A stretch of 31,208 nucleotides of DNA, taken from positions 1 through 31,208 of the forward strand of contig CAJUED010000045.1 in assembly GCA_910585075.1 (NCBI GenBank), written 5' to 3'. Origin of the DNA: an uncultured Lachnospiraceae bacterium (GTDB lineage: Bacteria > Bacillota > Clostridia > Lachnospirales > Lachnospiraceae). Below the pieces are notes generated by a model. It did no database searches, had not been told where the DNA came from, and saw nothing but the letters and a program-made list of their open reading frames with translations. Of this stretch, positions 23,288-30,396 are shown piece after piece. Each line of letters begins with the position of its first letter. The stretch's first letter is position 1. Made by a program: the position numbers and the translations under genes.

Positions 23288-23316
23288 TTGATATTTATAT
23301 GGTACCATGATATAAT
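23288..23316 (+). promoter_or_regulatory. SprT-like gene promoter with embedded operator
   Basis: TTGATA (23288-23293) and TATAAT (23311-23316) have a 17-nt spacer, a near-perfect promoter. The spacer contains ATGGTACCAT (23299-23308), identical to the palindrome before the RHH gene, so a bound dimer would block RNA polymerase. Confidence 0.8.
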
Positions 23317-23388
23317 GAAGACAGTTAAAAACTACACTTTAACTACCAACAACACTACTACTACAAAACAAGAAGCGAGGTAAGCATT

Positions 23389-24042
23389 ATGGCAAAGAAA
23401 TTAAATAATTACAGGAGAACTGTACAGTATTTACAGAAGATTTATAATCTGATTAATGAGGAATATTTTAACAGTGAGCTAGAAGAAATCACATTGACCG
23501 TTCAGGAGAGTACTAGAAGTTATGGGCATGTATCTGTCAGCAACACATGGTTTACGGATGATAAGGCAATGAAAGAATTAAACATATCTGCAAATTATTT
23601 AAGAAGGGATATAACGGAAATTGTTACAACATTAATTCATGAATGTAGTCATATATGGAACATGCAAAATAACATCAAAGATACATCCAATGGTTATGTA
23701 TATCATAATAAGAGATTTAAAAAGACTGCCGAGGAAATAGGCAAAATCAAGATTGACAGACACGAGAAATACGGCTGGACTATCAGTACACCTACAGAAG
23801 AAACCATTGATTTCTGTATCAGAAATGGACTACAAGAAATTCAGATAGGGAGACAGGACATTTTTTCTCTTGGGGGATTCACAGGTGGGACAAGCGGAAA
23901 CAGTACGCCAATAAAGCCAAAGACAAGAAAACCATCCAGTACAAGAAAATACCAATGTCCATGTTGTGGTAATTCATTTAGAGCTACAAAGGAAATCAAT
24001 GTTTTATGTATGGATTGTAACGAACAATTCATAATTGCATGA
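23389..24042 (+). CDS. SprT-like zinc metalloprotease
   Basis: The 217-residue protein has the SprT active site LIHECSHIWN, with His84-Glu85-x-x-His88, and a likely third zinc ligand His106 in YHNKRFK. A C-terminal zinc ribbon has Cys190/192/193 and Cys207/210. The architecture matches SprT and the protease core of human SPRTN, which digests proteins crosslinked to DNA. In a mobile element with a Rep that binds DNA covalently, removal of Rep-DNA adducts is an attractive but untested role. GAGG lies 8 nt before the ATG. A strong promoter with an RHH operator controls it, and a terminator follows. Confidence 0.88.
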   Translation: MAKKLNNYRRTVQYLQKIYNLINEEYFNSELEEITLTVQESTRSYGHVSVSNTWFTDDKAMKELNISANYLRRDITEIVTTLIHECSHIWNMQNNIKDTSNGYVYHNKRFKKTAEEIGKIKIDRHEKYGWTISTPTEETIDFCIRNGLQEIQIGRQDIFSLGGFTGGTSGNSTPIKPKTRKPSSTRKYQCPCCGNSFRATKEINVLCMDCNEQFIIA

Positions 24043-24048
24043 AAAATC

Positions 24049-24085
24049 AAAAAGGGGAAATCGGCATTAGCCGGCCCCCTTTTTA
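24049..24085 (+). terminator. Terminator after the SprT-like gene
   Basis: An imperfect stem AAAAAGGGG...CCCCCTTTTT with inner CGGC-ATTA-GCCG (about 24062-24073) follows the stop by 7 nt and ends in T5. Confidence 0.8.
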
Positions 24086-24499
24086 TTATTCCTCCTGTCT
24101 TATTTTCTTCCAGTCTATTTTATAATAATTGTGGCAATCCCATGGTACATTAGCATTACTATAAATTATAAATTCTCTATATTTTATAGATACACCTTTG
24201 CAAATAAACAATACCTCCGAAATATCCTCAAAACTTTTGATAATATCGTGATTCCAGATAATACTGATATAGTCCGCTTTTATGCTGGAAGTTATCAATC
24301 TTTGAAATTTTGTATCAATTTCACACAATAAACTTTTTTCTGTTTCAGCGGAATAGAACCTTATTTGTATCAGTGGATTTGAAGCATAATGGAAAATACA
24401 GCGGTAGACTTCTTCAAACGTTATAATAGCAGTAAGTAACTCCACGAAAGAAGAAATATCCTTCCGGGTTTTATATGTTTTGTAGTTGATTTCATTCAT
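24086..24499 (-). CDS. Hypothetical protein
   Basis: The 137-residue protein starts MNEINYKTYKTRKDISSFVE and has ELLTAIITFEEVYRCIFHY, a central strand-rich part and an acidic/basic end. I recognise no family. The chosen ATG at 24499 has GGAGG 8-10 nt upstream; the ATG five codons earlier overlaps that site. It lies downstream of, and reads with, the 24556 gene, as a probable two-gene operon controlled by the palindromes at 24847-24878. Confidence 0.65.
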   Translation of the reverse strand: MNEINYKTYKTRKDISSFVELLTAIITFEEVYRCIFHYASNPLIQIRFYSAETEKSLLCEIDTKFQRLITSSIKADYISIIWNHDIIKSFEDISEVLFICKGVSIKYREFIIYSNANVPWDCHNYYKIDWKKIRQEE

Positions 24500-24555
24500 A
24501 TATATATCCTCCATGAAGATATAAGAGCCGATTTTAAAACTACACTTTTAAAAAT

Positions 24556-24795
24556 CTAAAATGGTCTTTGTATTTTTATCCTATTATACTGTTTGCTAAA
24601 CACTCGAAACGGGTTTTCCAGTTTGGGATATACTTGTAAACAAGTCTTTTTTATATAGTCATGCCATTCAGTTGAATATGGTTGTCGATAGAATACATTT
24701 TTAAAAATTTGTATTTCTATTTTTTCGTCATCCACTGTATAAATACTTATAAAGTTTAATCGTTTTCTAAAGACAATATACCTCTCTATATCCAT
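24556..24795 (-). CDS. Hypothetical small protein
   Basis: The 79-residue basic protein starts MDIERYIVFRKRLNFIS and contains DDEKIEIQIFKNVFYRQ. No family is recognised. AGGAAG precedes the ATG by 10 nt. It is divergent from the first Cro-like gene, with the operator palindromes between them. Confidence 0.55.
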   Translation of the reverse strand: MDIERYIVFRKRLNFISIYTVDDEKIEIQIFKNVFYRQPYSTEWHDYIKKTCLQVYPKLENPFRVFSKQYNRIKIQRPF

Positions 24796-24846
24796 GATTT
24801 GTTATCTTCCTGTAAATTATATTTTTCAATTTTATATGCGTATATT

Positions 24847-24878
24847 TGTATCTATATTATAGATACATTTTTATGTAT
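24847..24878. promoter_or_regulatory. Overlapping palindromic operators, divergent region
   Basis: TGTATCTA-N5-TAGATACA (24847-24867) overlaps ATACAT-TTTT-ATGTAT (24863-24878). They stand between the 24795 gene (-) and the Cro-like gene at 24936 (+). The second palindrome recurs at 25158-25173 before the paralog. Confidence 0.65.
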
Positions 24879-24935
24879 ATTCAAGAGATATTTTCTCCTA
24901 CTATAATTTAAATATTAATAGGATGGAGGATGCAA

Positions 24936-25133
24936 ATGGTTAGCTATGAGCCTTTATGGGGAACCATGAAAAAGAAAGGTGTAACAACTTATACGCTAAT
25001 TTATAAATACAATATTAATCCTCGAACTATCACCAACTTAAAACATAATTGCGGTATTACAGTTTATACGTTAGAAAAACTTTGCAAAATTTTAGATTGC
25101 ACACCAAATGATATATTAAAGTTTATAGATTGA
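24936..25133 (+). CDS. Cro/C1-type regulator, copy 1
   Basis: The 65-residue protein is a bare helix-turn-helix domain of the Cro/C1 type (HTH_26-like): MVSYEPLWGTMKKKGVTTY, then NINPRTITNLKHNCGITVYT with the recognition helix, and LEKLCKILDCTPNDIL. The start at 24936 has GGATGGAGG at proper distance; an ATG two codons earlier is too close to it. 50 of 65 residues equal those of the copy at 25229. It probably binds the palindromes upstream. Confidence 0.88.
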   Translation: MVSYEPLWGTMKKKGVTTYTLIYKYNINPRTITNLKHNCGITVYTLEKLCKILDCTPNDILKFID

Positions 25134-25154
25134 AGATTTTTAATCCCATACAAG

Positions 25155-25179
25155 TAGATACATTTTTATGTATATTCAA
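25155..25179. promoter_or_regulatory. Duplicated operator before copy 2
   Basis: The 25 bases from TAGATACATT to ATATTCAA equal 24860-24884 and include ATACAT-TTTT-ATGTAT. The larger TGTATCTA palindrome is only half kept here, so the two promoters may bind differently. Confidence 0.65.
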
Positions 25180-25228
25180 AAACTATTTTCTGCATCATAA
25201 TTTTATTATGTAAATGCGGGGGATAGAA

Positions 25229-25426
25229 ATGGTAAGTTATGAACCTCTTTGGAAGACAATGGAGATTAAAGGTGTTACGACATATGCCTTGATAAATAAA
25301 CATAATATCAATCCAAGAACCGTCACCAATTTAAGACATAATCGTGGAATTACAGTTGATACACTAGAAAAGTTGTGTAAAATTTTAAAATGTACGCCAA
25401 ATGAAGTATTGAAGTTTGTAGAATGA
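25229..25426 (+). CDS. Cro/C1-type regulator, copy 2
   Basis: This 65-residue paralog of the preceding gene has the same helix-turn-helix layout (NINPRTVTNLRHNRGITVDT). The period of the duplication is about 295 bp and includes the operator. Changes cluster on the surface and in the recognition region (K/R and C/R in NLRHNR, Y/D in ITVDT), so its specificity may have shifted. GGGGGA precedes the ATG. A terminator follows directly. Confidence 0.88.
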   Translation: MVSYEPLWKTMEIKGVTTYALINKHNINPRTVTNLRHNRGITVDTLEKLCKILKCTPNEVLKFVE

Positions 25427-25427
25427 A

Positions 25428-25459
25428 AGGATTAAGTTGGTAGAAACTTAATCCTTTTT
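25428..25459 (+). terminator. Terminator after the Cro-like pair
   Basis: AGGATTAAGTT (25428-25438) pairs perfectly with AACTTAATCCT (25445-25455), followed by T4-5. It starts two bases after the stop codon. Confidence 0.9.
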
Positions 25460-25806
25460 GATTATTCGTATTTCCAGATTGTAGACACACTGTAAGCATG
25501 TGTGTTCCCTCCTTAAATGTATTAGCTTTTCGGGGTATGATAAAGTTCAATTCCCTTTCTCTCTTTTTTTGTTTTGGAGTCGAATTACTGTGTCAAAAGT
25601 TGTCTTATAGGTAGCTGACATGCAGACCTATCAATTAAAAAGATTTTGAAGGGAGTATATTCTGTGGTTCGATATTGCTAAGTTTAGATTCTTGTGGTAC
25701 TATTTAACAGATTAATTTAGCGTACTTTACGGTACGATTTCGGTACGGCGGTGTTGATGAGACGCTGAATCTCCTTTCTATCTAAGTTCTAATTGCAGGC
25801 ATAGTT
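25460..25806. other. Gene-free right end of the element
   Basis: No credible gene. The stretch is AT-rich and ends in the putative integrase arm sites at 25721-25752 and attR. Confidence 0.6.
25721..25752. promoter_or_regulatory. Putative integrase arm-binding sites, right
   Basis: CGTACTTTAC, GGTACGATTT and CGGTACGGCGG here are, on the minus strand, CCGCCGTACC, AAATCGTACC and AAAGTACG, the same three elements as at 15797-15834, so the two ends are inverted copies. Confidence 0.5.
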
Positions 25807-25831
25807 TTCGATTCCCATCACCCGCTTTTGT
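25807..25831 (+). other. attR: right attachment site
   Basis: An exact 25-bp copy of 15725-15749 (T loop to just past the tRNA-Gly 3' end) marks the right junction. The chromosome resumes 46 bases before the VanW-family gene. Confidence 0.93.
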
Positions 25832-25877
25832 GCTGCCCGTAATTATTAACTTTTTATGAAGGAATATGGAGGTTATC

Positions 25878-26723
25878 ATGAAAATTAAGTACAAAAGAAT
25901 TATTACTCTGTTTTTGGCTATTGTCTGCAGTCTGACAGTCTTTCTTCCCGCCGTGGCGGCAAATGAAAGCGCTGTTGACTATTCGCCGGTGTTTGATGCA
26001 AATTACTACTATAATACATATCCGGATCTGCAGCAAAGTGTGGGACAGGATGCCGATGCTTTACTTAAGCATTTTATAACGGTGGGTATGAAAGAAGGGC
26101 GAAATGGAAATTCTTCTTTTCAGGTAAAAGCATATATGCAGAACAATCTTGACCTTCTCCCCGTTTATGGTGTAAAAGATTTAAGTAATTATTATCTTCA
26201 CTATATTTCCGTAGGGCAAAAGGAAGGACGGGCTGCCATATTCAGAAAGGGAACCGAACTCCCGAAGGGCGTGCTTTCCTCCTACTCCACAACTTATGAT
26301 ACCACAGAGGATAGAGCCGTTAATGTGGAATTAGCAGCGGCCCGCATCAATGGTATGGTAATTGAGCCGGGGAAAAAATTTTCGTTCAGCAATTCCATCG
26401 GAACAAGGACTATAGCAAACGGTTATGTGGTGGCGCCATCCTTTGCAAGTGGTCGGGTTGTTTCAAGTGTAGGCGGCGGAATCTGCCAGGTTTCCTCCAC
26501 CATTCATGTGTCAATGCTTCTTGCGGGTATCTCACCGACCCAGCGGTATGCTCACTCCCTGCCGGTGGATTATGTACCAACCGGATTGGACGCGGCAATC
26601 GTGGAGGGCTATAAGGATTTGACCTTTACCAATAATTTTGATTATGCGATTGTTATCAATGCAACAACACAAAATGGTGTTTTGACGGTGAGCTTTGTGC
26701 AGCAGGTTGATTCCGCTCGGTAG
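25878..26723 (+). CDS. Secreted VanW-family protein
   Basis: The 281-residue protein has a signal peptide with a likely cut after AVA (residue 27), then two related ~45-residue repeats with FDANYYYNTYPDL and YYLHYISVGQKEGR (DxxYY...HF..G..EGR pattern of Firmicute surface proteins), then a VanW domain with SFSNSIGTR and GGGICQVSSTIH. VanW proteins accompany some vancomycin clusters, but their activity is unknown; a cell-wall role is plausible. No van genes are nearby. GGAGG precedes the ATG at 25878; an ATG four codons earlier overlaps that site. Before the element inserted, it lay right after tRNA-Gly. Confidence 0.88.
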   Translation: MKIKYKRIITLFLAIVCSLTVFLPAVAANESAVDYSPVFDANYYYNTYPDLQQSVGQDADALLKHFITVGMKEGRNGNSSFQVKAYMQNNLDLLPVYGVKDLSNYYLHYISVGQKEGRAAIFRKGTELPKGVLSSYSTTYDTTEDRAVNVELAAARINGMVIEPGKKFSFSNSIGTRTIANGYVVAPSFASGRVVSSVGGGICQVSSTIHVSMLLAGISPTQRYAHSLPVDYVPTGLDAAIVEGYKDLTFTNNFDYAIVINATTQNGVLTVSFVQQVDSAR

Positions 26724-26786
26724 TCTTTGCGGGAGCATAGGAACAAATCAGTATATTTGGAACATCGTAAAGTTTGGAGGGTTACA

Positions 26787-27917
26787 ATGATTGAAAATAA
26801 AAATTTAAAATATTTTTCACTAAAAGAAATTAATTGCAAAATCCACGGCAGAACCGATGAAAGCCAAAGCCCCCTTCCTTTGTTTTGGAATGGAAGCGCC
26901 GTTGAGGTAAATGTTACCGGTACGGAGCTTTGGATTGAGGTTGAGGTTGATTTTGACATACATGAACCCTGGGTAGGATGTTCTTTAAACGGTGCGCTTG
27001 TCAGCAGGCAAATGCTGATGGCGGGCCGCTACAAGATTTGTCTGTTTCGAAATATGAGCGTGGATTCCGTCAAAAATGTGCGGTTTTTCAGGGAATTACA
27101 GGCAATGAGTGAGGATAACGGCAATCATCTGCTTGTCCATGGTTTTTATTCGGACGGCTCTTTTCTGCCGGTTCCGGACAGAACCTACAAGCTTGAATTT
27201 GTGGGCGACAGTATCACCTCAGGGGAGGGAACTTATGGAGCGAAGCAGGAGCAGGACTGGATTCCCATGTTTATGAGCTTCAGCAGAAATTATGCAGTGA
27301 TGGTCTCGGAAGCCCTTGACGCCGACTGCCGTCTGATTTCCCAGGGCGGTTGGGGAATTCTCTGTAGCTGGGATAACAAGCCCTACGAAAATATCCCCTC
27401 CTGCTATGAGAAAATCTGCGGCCTTTTAAAAGGGGAAACCAACGAAAAACTGGGAGCTTTGAAGCCCTATGATTTTTCATCCTGGCAGCCGGATGCGGTT
27501 ATTGTGAATCTGGGAACAAATGATGCCGGGGCTTTTAATCAACCGGCGTGGCGGAACCCGATAACAGGTGAAACATTTAAACAGCATTTGCTTGAGGACG
27601 GCTCATATGACCCGGCGGACTTGAAGCGGCTTGAACAGGCTGTCATTGATTTTTTGGCTCTTATTCGCAGGAATAACCCGAATGCGTTTATCGTTTGGGC
27701 TTATGGAATGGCAGGATATGATTTGACACTTCCCATTGCAGAAGCCGTAAATGAATATAGAAGGCAGTCGAAAGACAGAAAAACCTTTTTCCTGCAGCTT
27801 CCTGACACTACGGATGAGACTGTGGGCTCCAGAAGTCATCCTGGCCCTAAATCCCATGAACAGTCTGCAAAGATACTTGCAGCATTTTTAAAATCTTTAG
27901 GTTTTGTTAAAAAATAA
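26787..27917 (+). CDS. SGNH esterase, CE2-like
   Basis: The 376-residue protein has an N-terminal beta-sandwich (about 1-130) and an SGNH hydrolase domain with block I GDSIT (Ser142), block III GTND (243-246) and HPGPKSH (His351, His357). The two-domain order matches carbohydrate esterase family 2, which removes acetyl groups from xylan, mannan or glucans. There is no signal peptide, so imported acetylated oligosaccharides are the likely substrate, in line with the GH3 and gal genes. The ATG at 26787 follows GGAGG. The stop codon lies inside an 18-bp palindrome. Confidence 0.88.
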   Translation: MIENKNLKYFSLKEINCKIHGRTDESQSPLPLFWNGSAVEVNVTGTELWIEVEVDFDIHEPWVGCSLNGALVSRQMLMAGRYKICLFRNMSVDSVKNVRFFRELQAMSEDNGNHLLVHGFYSDGSFLPVPDRTYKLEFVGDSITSGEGTYGAKQEQDWIPMFMSFSRNYAVMVSEALDADCRLISQGGWGILCSWDNKPYENIPSCYEKICGLLKGETNEKLGALKPYDFSSWQPDAVIVNLGTNDAGAFNQPAWRNPITGETFKQHLLEDGSYDPADLKRLEQAVIDFLALIRRNNPNAFIVWAYGMAGYDLTLPIAEAVNEYRRQSKDRKTFFLQLPDTTDETVGSRSHPGPKSHEQSAKILAAFLKSLGFVKK

Positions 27918-27952
27918 CTTGTACAGATGTGCGGGTTATTTTTTAACAAAAC
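27901..27952. repeat. 18-bp perfect AT-rich inverted repeat over a stop codon
   Basis: GTTTTGTTAAAAAATAAC (27901-27918) pairs perfectly with 27935-27952 around a 16-nt loop. The left arm encodes the last residues and the stop of the esterase. The stem has an A-run 5' and a T-run 3', so it may slow polymerase, but the proper terminator follows at 27972. Confidence 0.85.
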
Positions 27953-27971
27953 TTATTTTCACCGGCAATGG

Positions 27972-27999
27972 AATAGACAGCTTCGGCTGTCTATTTTTT
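27972..27999 (+). terminator. Intrinsic terminator after the esterase gene
   Basis: AATAGACAGC (27972-27981) and GCTGTCTATT (27986-27995) form a 10-bp stem closed by a TTCG tetraloop and followed by T4 (the T-run is six with the stem end). Confidence 0.95.
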
Positions 28000-28093
28000 A
28001 TCAATAAGCCGAATCATTGTATCAAGGCTTGACCTCCCTTTTTCTAATTGGTATGATTTTGATATTAAGATTTGATATGAGGCATAGGAAAGA

Positions 28094-28996
28094 ATGGAGA
28101 AAGCGTACCAACTGGAATTTGCCGGTAGGAAAACCGGAAGTTTATATTTAAATTGCTGCGGCATGTCAAGAACGGAATCTTTGCACAGTTTTGGACCGGC
28201 GATTAAGCCGCATTATCTGATTCATTTTGTGTTAAGCGGAAAAGGAAAGTTTTCCATGGGGGGAAAGGAGTATGCGCTTGAGCGGGGATGCGGTTTTCTG
28301 ATTCCGCCGGATGAGCTTGCCTTTTATCAGGCGGATGAAACAAATCCATGGACCTATGTCTGGGTAGGCTTTTACGGAGGTATGGCCAAGGAATTGACAG
28401 AGTCTATGGGGCTTTCTGTGACAAGTCCGGTTTTCCAGTCAGATAAGGAAGAAGAATTTTATCAGGCCGTTACGGATATGATGGAGCACAATACCTTTGG
28501 AGTTGCCAATGAGCTGCGCAGGAATGGTCAGCTTCAGCTGTTTTTATCCTTGATTGCGGAAAGCTCACATATTGAGGAGAAGGGCGAAGCTGATAAAGCG
28601 GGTAATTATGTGCAGCGGGCCACGGAGTTTATTTTAAGCAATTACTGTAATCCGATTAAAGTTACGGACGTGGCGGACTATGTGTGTATTAACAGGAGTT
28701 ATCTGTACACTCTATTTAAAAATGCCATGGGTATTTCTCCACAGCAGTTTTTGACTACGTTTCGGATTACGAAGGCCCAGGAATTGCTGGAACTGACTTC
28801 CCTTCCGGTGGAGAGTATTGCCCTGTCCTGCGGCTATTCGGATCCGCTGGTGTTTGCCAAATCATTTAAGCAGATAAAAGGGATGTCGCCATCCATTTAT
28901 CGGAAGGAAATGCAAAAGGGAGAATCAAGAAAAAACAAGGAGCAATTGAAACAGATTGAAGAATTTATCAATGAGCTAAACAAAGGAAACAGTTAA
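28094..28996 (+). CDS. AraC-family regulator
   Basis: The 300-residue protein has an N-terminal cupin sensor (about 20-110; HFVLSGKGKF, GCGFLIPPDE) and two C-terminal helix-turn-helix motifs (about 185-275: VTDVADYVCINRSYLYTLFK and IALSCGYSDPLVFAKSFKQ). This form senses sugars and activates nearby sugar genes. It lies just upstream of galK and galT in the same direction, so control of that operon is likely. GAAAG is a weak ribosome-binding site before the ATG. Confidence 0.9.
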   Translation: MEKAYQLEFAGRKTGSLYLNCCGMSRTESLHSFGPAIKPHYLIHFVLSGKGKFSMGGKEYALERGCGFLIPPDELAFYQADETNPWTYVWVGFYGGMAKELTESMGLSVTSPVFQSDKEEEFYQAVTDMMEHNTFGVANELRRNGQLQLFLSLIAESSHIEEKGEADKAGNYVQRATEFILSNYCNPIKVTDVADYVCINRSYLYTLFKNAMGISPQQFLTTFRITKAQELLELTSLPVESIALSCGYSDPLVFAKSFKQIKGMSPSIYRKEMQKGESRKNKEQLKQIEEFINELNKGNS

Positions 28997-29051
28997 CATT
29001 TTAACAGCTTTTTTTAACATGGCAATATGGATTTAAGATGCGGCGGTATCC

Positions 29052-29057
29052 TATAAT
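29052..29057 (+). promoter_or_regulatory. -10 box of the galK promoter
   Basis: TATAAT fits the consensus exactly but the -35 region (about 29029-29034) is poor, as expected for a promoter that needs an activator such as the AraC protein encoded upstream. Confidence 0.55.
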
Positions 29058-29077
29058 GTAAACGTGCCGTGAGGAAA

Positions 29078-29148
29078 GACCATAGATGGGAGGCCATAGG
29101 CAAAAAGCCATAGACAGAAGGTCATAGACAAAGGGCCGTGGACAAAAG
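29078..29148 (+). repeat. Five tandem 14-bp repeats in the galK leader
   Basis: Units start at 29078 (15 bp), 29093, 29107, 29121 and 29135 and follow the consensus GCCATAGACAAAAG with changes. They lie in the transcribed leader between the -10 box and galK. Confidence 0.85.
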
Positions 29149-29170
29149 TAAAGAACCGGAACAGGATATC

Positions 29171-29218
29171 ATGAAAATCAAATACCGCAAAGGCGGTGGA
29201 ATGGGAGGCAGCAAATGA
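29171..29218 (+). CDS. Possible 15-codon leader peptide coupled to galK
   Basis: An ATG at 29171 opens the frame MKIKYRKGGGMGGSK, whose TGA stop overlaps the galK ATG as ATGA. AGGA stands a few bases before it. The overlap would permit translational coupling, but the frame is short and could be chance. Confidence 0.3.
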   Translation: MKIKYRKGGGMGGSK

Positions 29219-30378
29219 AGGAAACTCTTTTAAAAGCATTTGGGGAAGTGTACGGAGACACGGAAGGGGTAAAAGTATTTTTTGCACCGGGCCGGGTGAA
29301 CTTAATCGGGGAGCATACGGATTACAACGGCGGACATGTATTTCCCTGTGCCCTTACAATTGGAACCTATGGGGTTGCAAGGGTGAGGAAAGACAGGAAG
29401 CTTTGTTTTTATTCTATGAATTTTGAACATCTCGGCGTAATTGAGTCGGATTTGGATGATTTGAAACCGGCGAAAGAAGCGGGCTGGACCAATTATCCCA
29501 AGGGAGTTATGTGGGCTTTTGAGAAAAAAGGCTATCAGATTCCTTCCGGCCTTGACATTCTTCTGAATGGAAATATACCAAACGGCTCCGGATTATCCTC
29601 CTCAGCTTCAGTGGAGGTACTGACGGGATATATTTTAAAGGAATTTTTCGGCTTTGACGTGAGCAATCAGGATTTGGCCTTGATTGGGCAGTATTCGGAA
29701 AATAATTTTAATGGCGTGAACTGCGGTATTATGGATCAGTTTGCCATTGCCATGGGCAAAAAGGATCATGCGATTTTCTTAGATACGGCGGATTTGTCTT
29801 TCACCTATGCGCCGGTGAAGCTGGAGGGCATTAAGCTGGTGATTGCAAGCAGTAACAAAAAGAGGGGACTTGGAGATTCTAAGTACAATGAAAGAAGAAG
29901 CGAATGCGAGATGGCTCTTGCAGAGCTTCAAAAAGTAGTTGATATTAAAGGACTTGGAGATTTAACAGAGGAGCAGTTTGAGGCGAATAAATCGGCAATC
30001 AAGGATACGGTAAGGGCAAGGCGTGCAAAACATGCGGTATATGAGAACCAGCGCACCATAAAAGCGGTGAAAGCCCTTGAGGTAAATGACATTGCGAGGT
30101 TCGGCCAGCTGATGAATGAGTCTCATATTTCCCTGCGGGATGATTATGAGGTAACCGGCGCAGAGCTTGACACATTGGTTGAGGAAGCTTGGAAGATAGA
30201 CGGCGTTGTGGGTTCTCGAATGACCGGTGCAGGATTTGGCGGATGTACGGTCAGTCTGGTAAAGGACGAGGCAATTGACACCTTCATCAATAAGGTAGGA
30301 GAGACTTATCGGAGAAAGATTGGTTACAAAGCTGATTTTTATGTAGTTGAAGTAGGGAATGGCCCTTGTACTTTATAA
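29215..30378 (+). CDS. galK: Galactokinase
   Basis: The 387-residue GHMP kinase has the galactokinase signature GRVNLIGEHTDYNGG (26-40), the ATP-binding PNGSGLSSSAS (122-132), the catalytic-base region CGIMDQF with Asp174, and the C-terminal SRMTGAGFGGC. It phosphorylates galactose to galactose-1-phosphate, the first Leloir step. Length is normal. GGGAGG precedes the ATG. galT follows 18 nt downstream with its own GGAGG, so the two are an operon, probably activated by the AraC regulator upstream. Confidence 0.97.
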   Translation: MKETLLKAFGEVYGDTEGVKVFFAPGRVNLIGEHTDYNGGHVFPCALTIGTYGVARVRKDRKLCFYSMNFEHLGVIESDLDDLKPAKEAGWTNYPKGVMWAFEKKGYQIPSGLDILLNGNIPNGSGLSSSASVEVLTGYILKEFFGFDVSNQDLALIGQYSENNFNGVNCGIMDQFAIAMGKKDHAIFLDTADLSFTYAPVKLEGIKLVIASSNKKRGLGDSKYNERRSECEMALAELQKVVDIKGLGDLTEEQFEANKSAIKDTVRARRAKHAVYENQRTIKAVKALEVNDIARFGQLMNESHISLRDDYEVTGAELDTLVEEAWKIDGVVGSRMTGAGFGGCTVSLVKDEAIDTFINKVGETYRRKIGYKADFYVVEVGNGPCTL

Positions 30379-30396
30379 TATGGAGGAAGATGCGGC

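Larger units (their letters stand above)
15725..25831. mobile_element. Integrated mobilizable element in tRNA-Gly, CRESS-type Rep
   Basis: About 10.1 kb lie between two copies of a 25-bp repeat of the tRNA-Gly 3' end. Inside are a tyrosine integrase next to the left end, a Rep with HUH and SF3 helicase motifs, an FtsK-like ATPase, a membrane protein, XRE, RHH and Cro-like regulators and a SprT-like protease. The content is markedly more AT-rich than the flanks. No type IV secretion genes are present, so it would need a helper for conjugation, as integrative mobilizable elements do. Some streptococcal IMEs are known to use rolling-circle-type Rep proteins as relaxases with TcpA/FtsK-like coupling proteins, and this gene set fits that model. 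Confidence 0.88.

Noticed and set aside
25878..26723. Part of a vancomycin-resistance cluster because of the VanW domain
   Set aside because: No vanA/B-type ligase, vanH, vanX or two-component genes nearby; VanW domains are common in Clostridia surface proteins.
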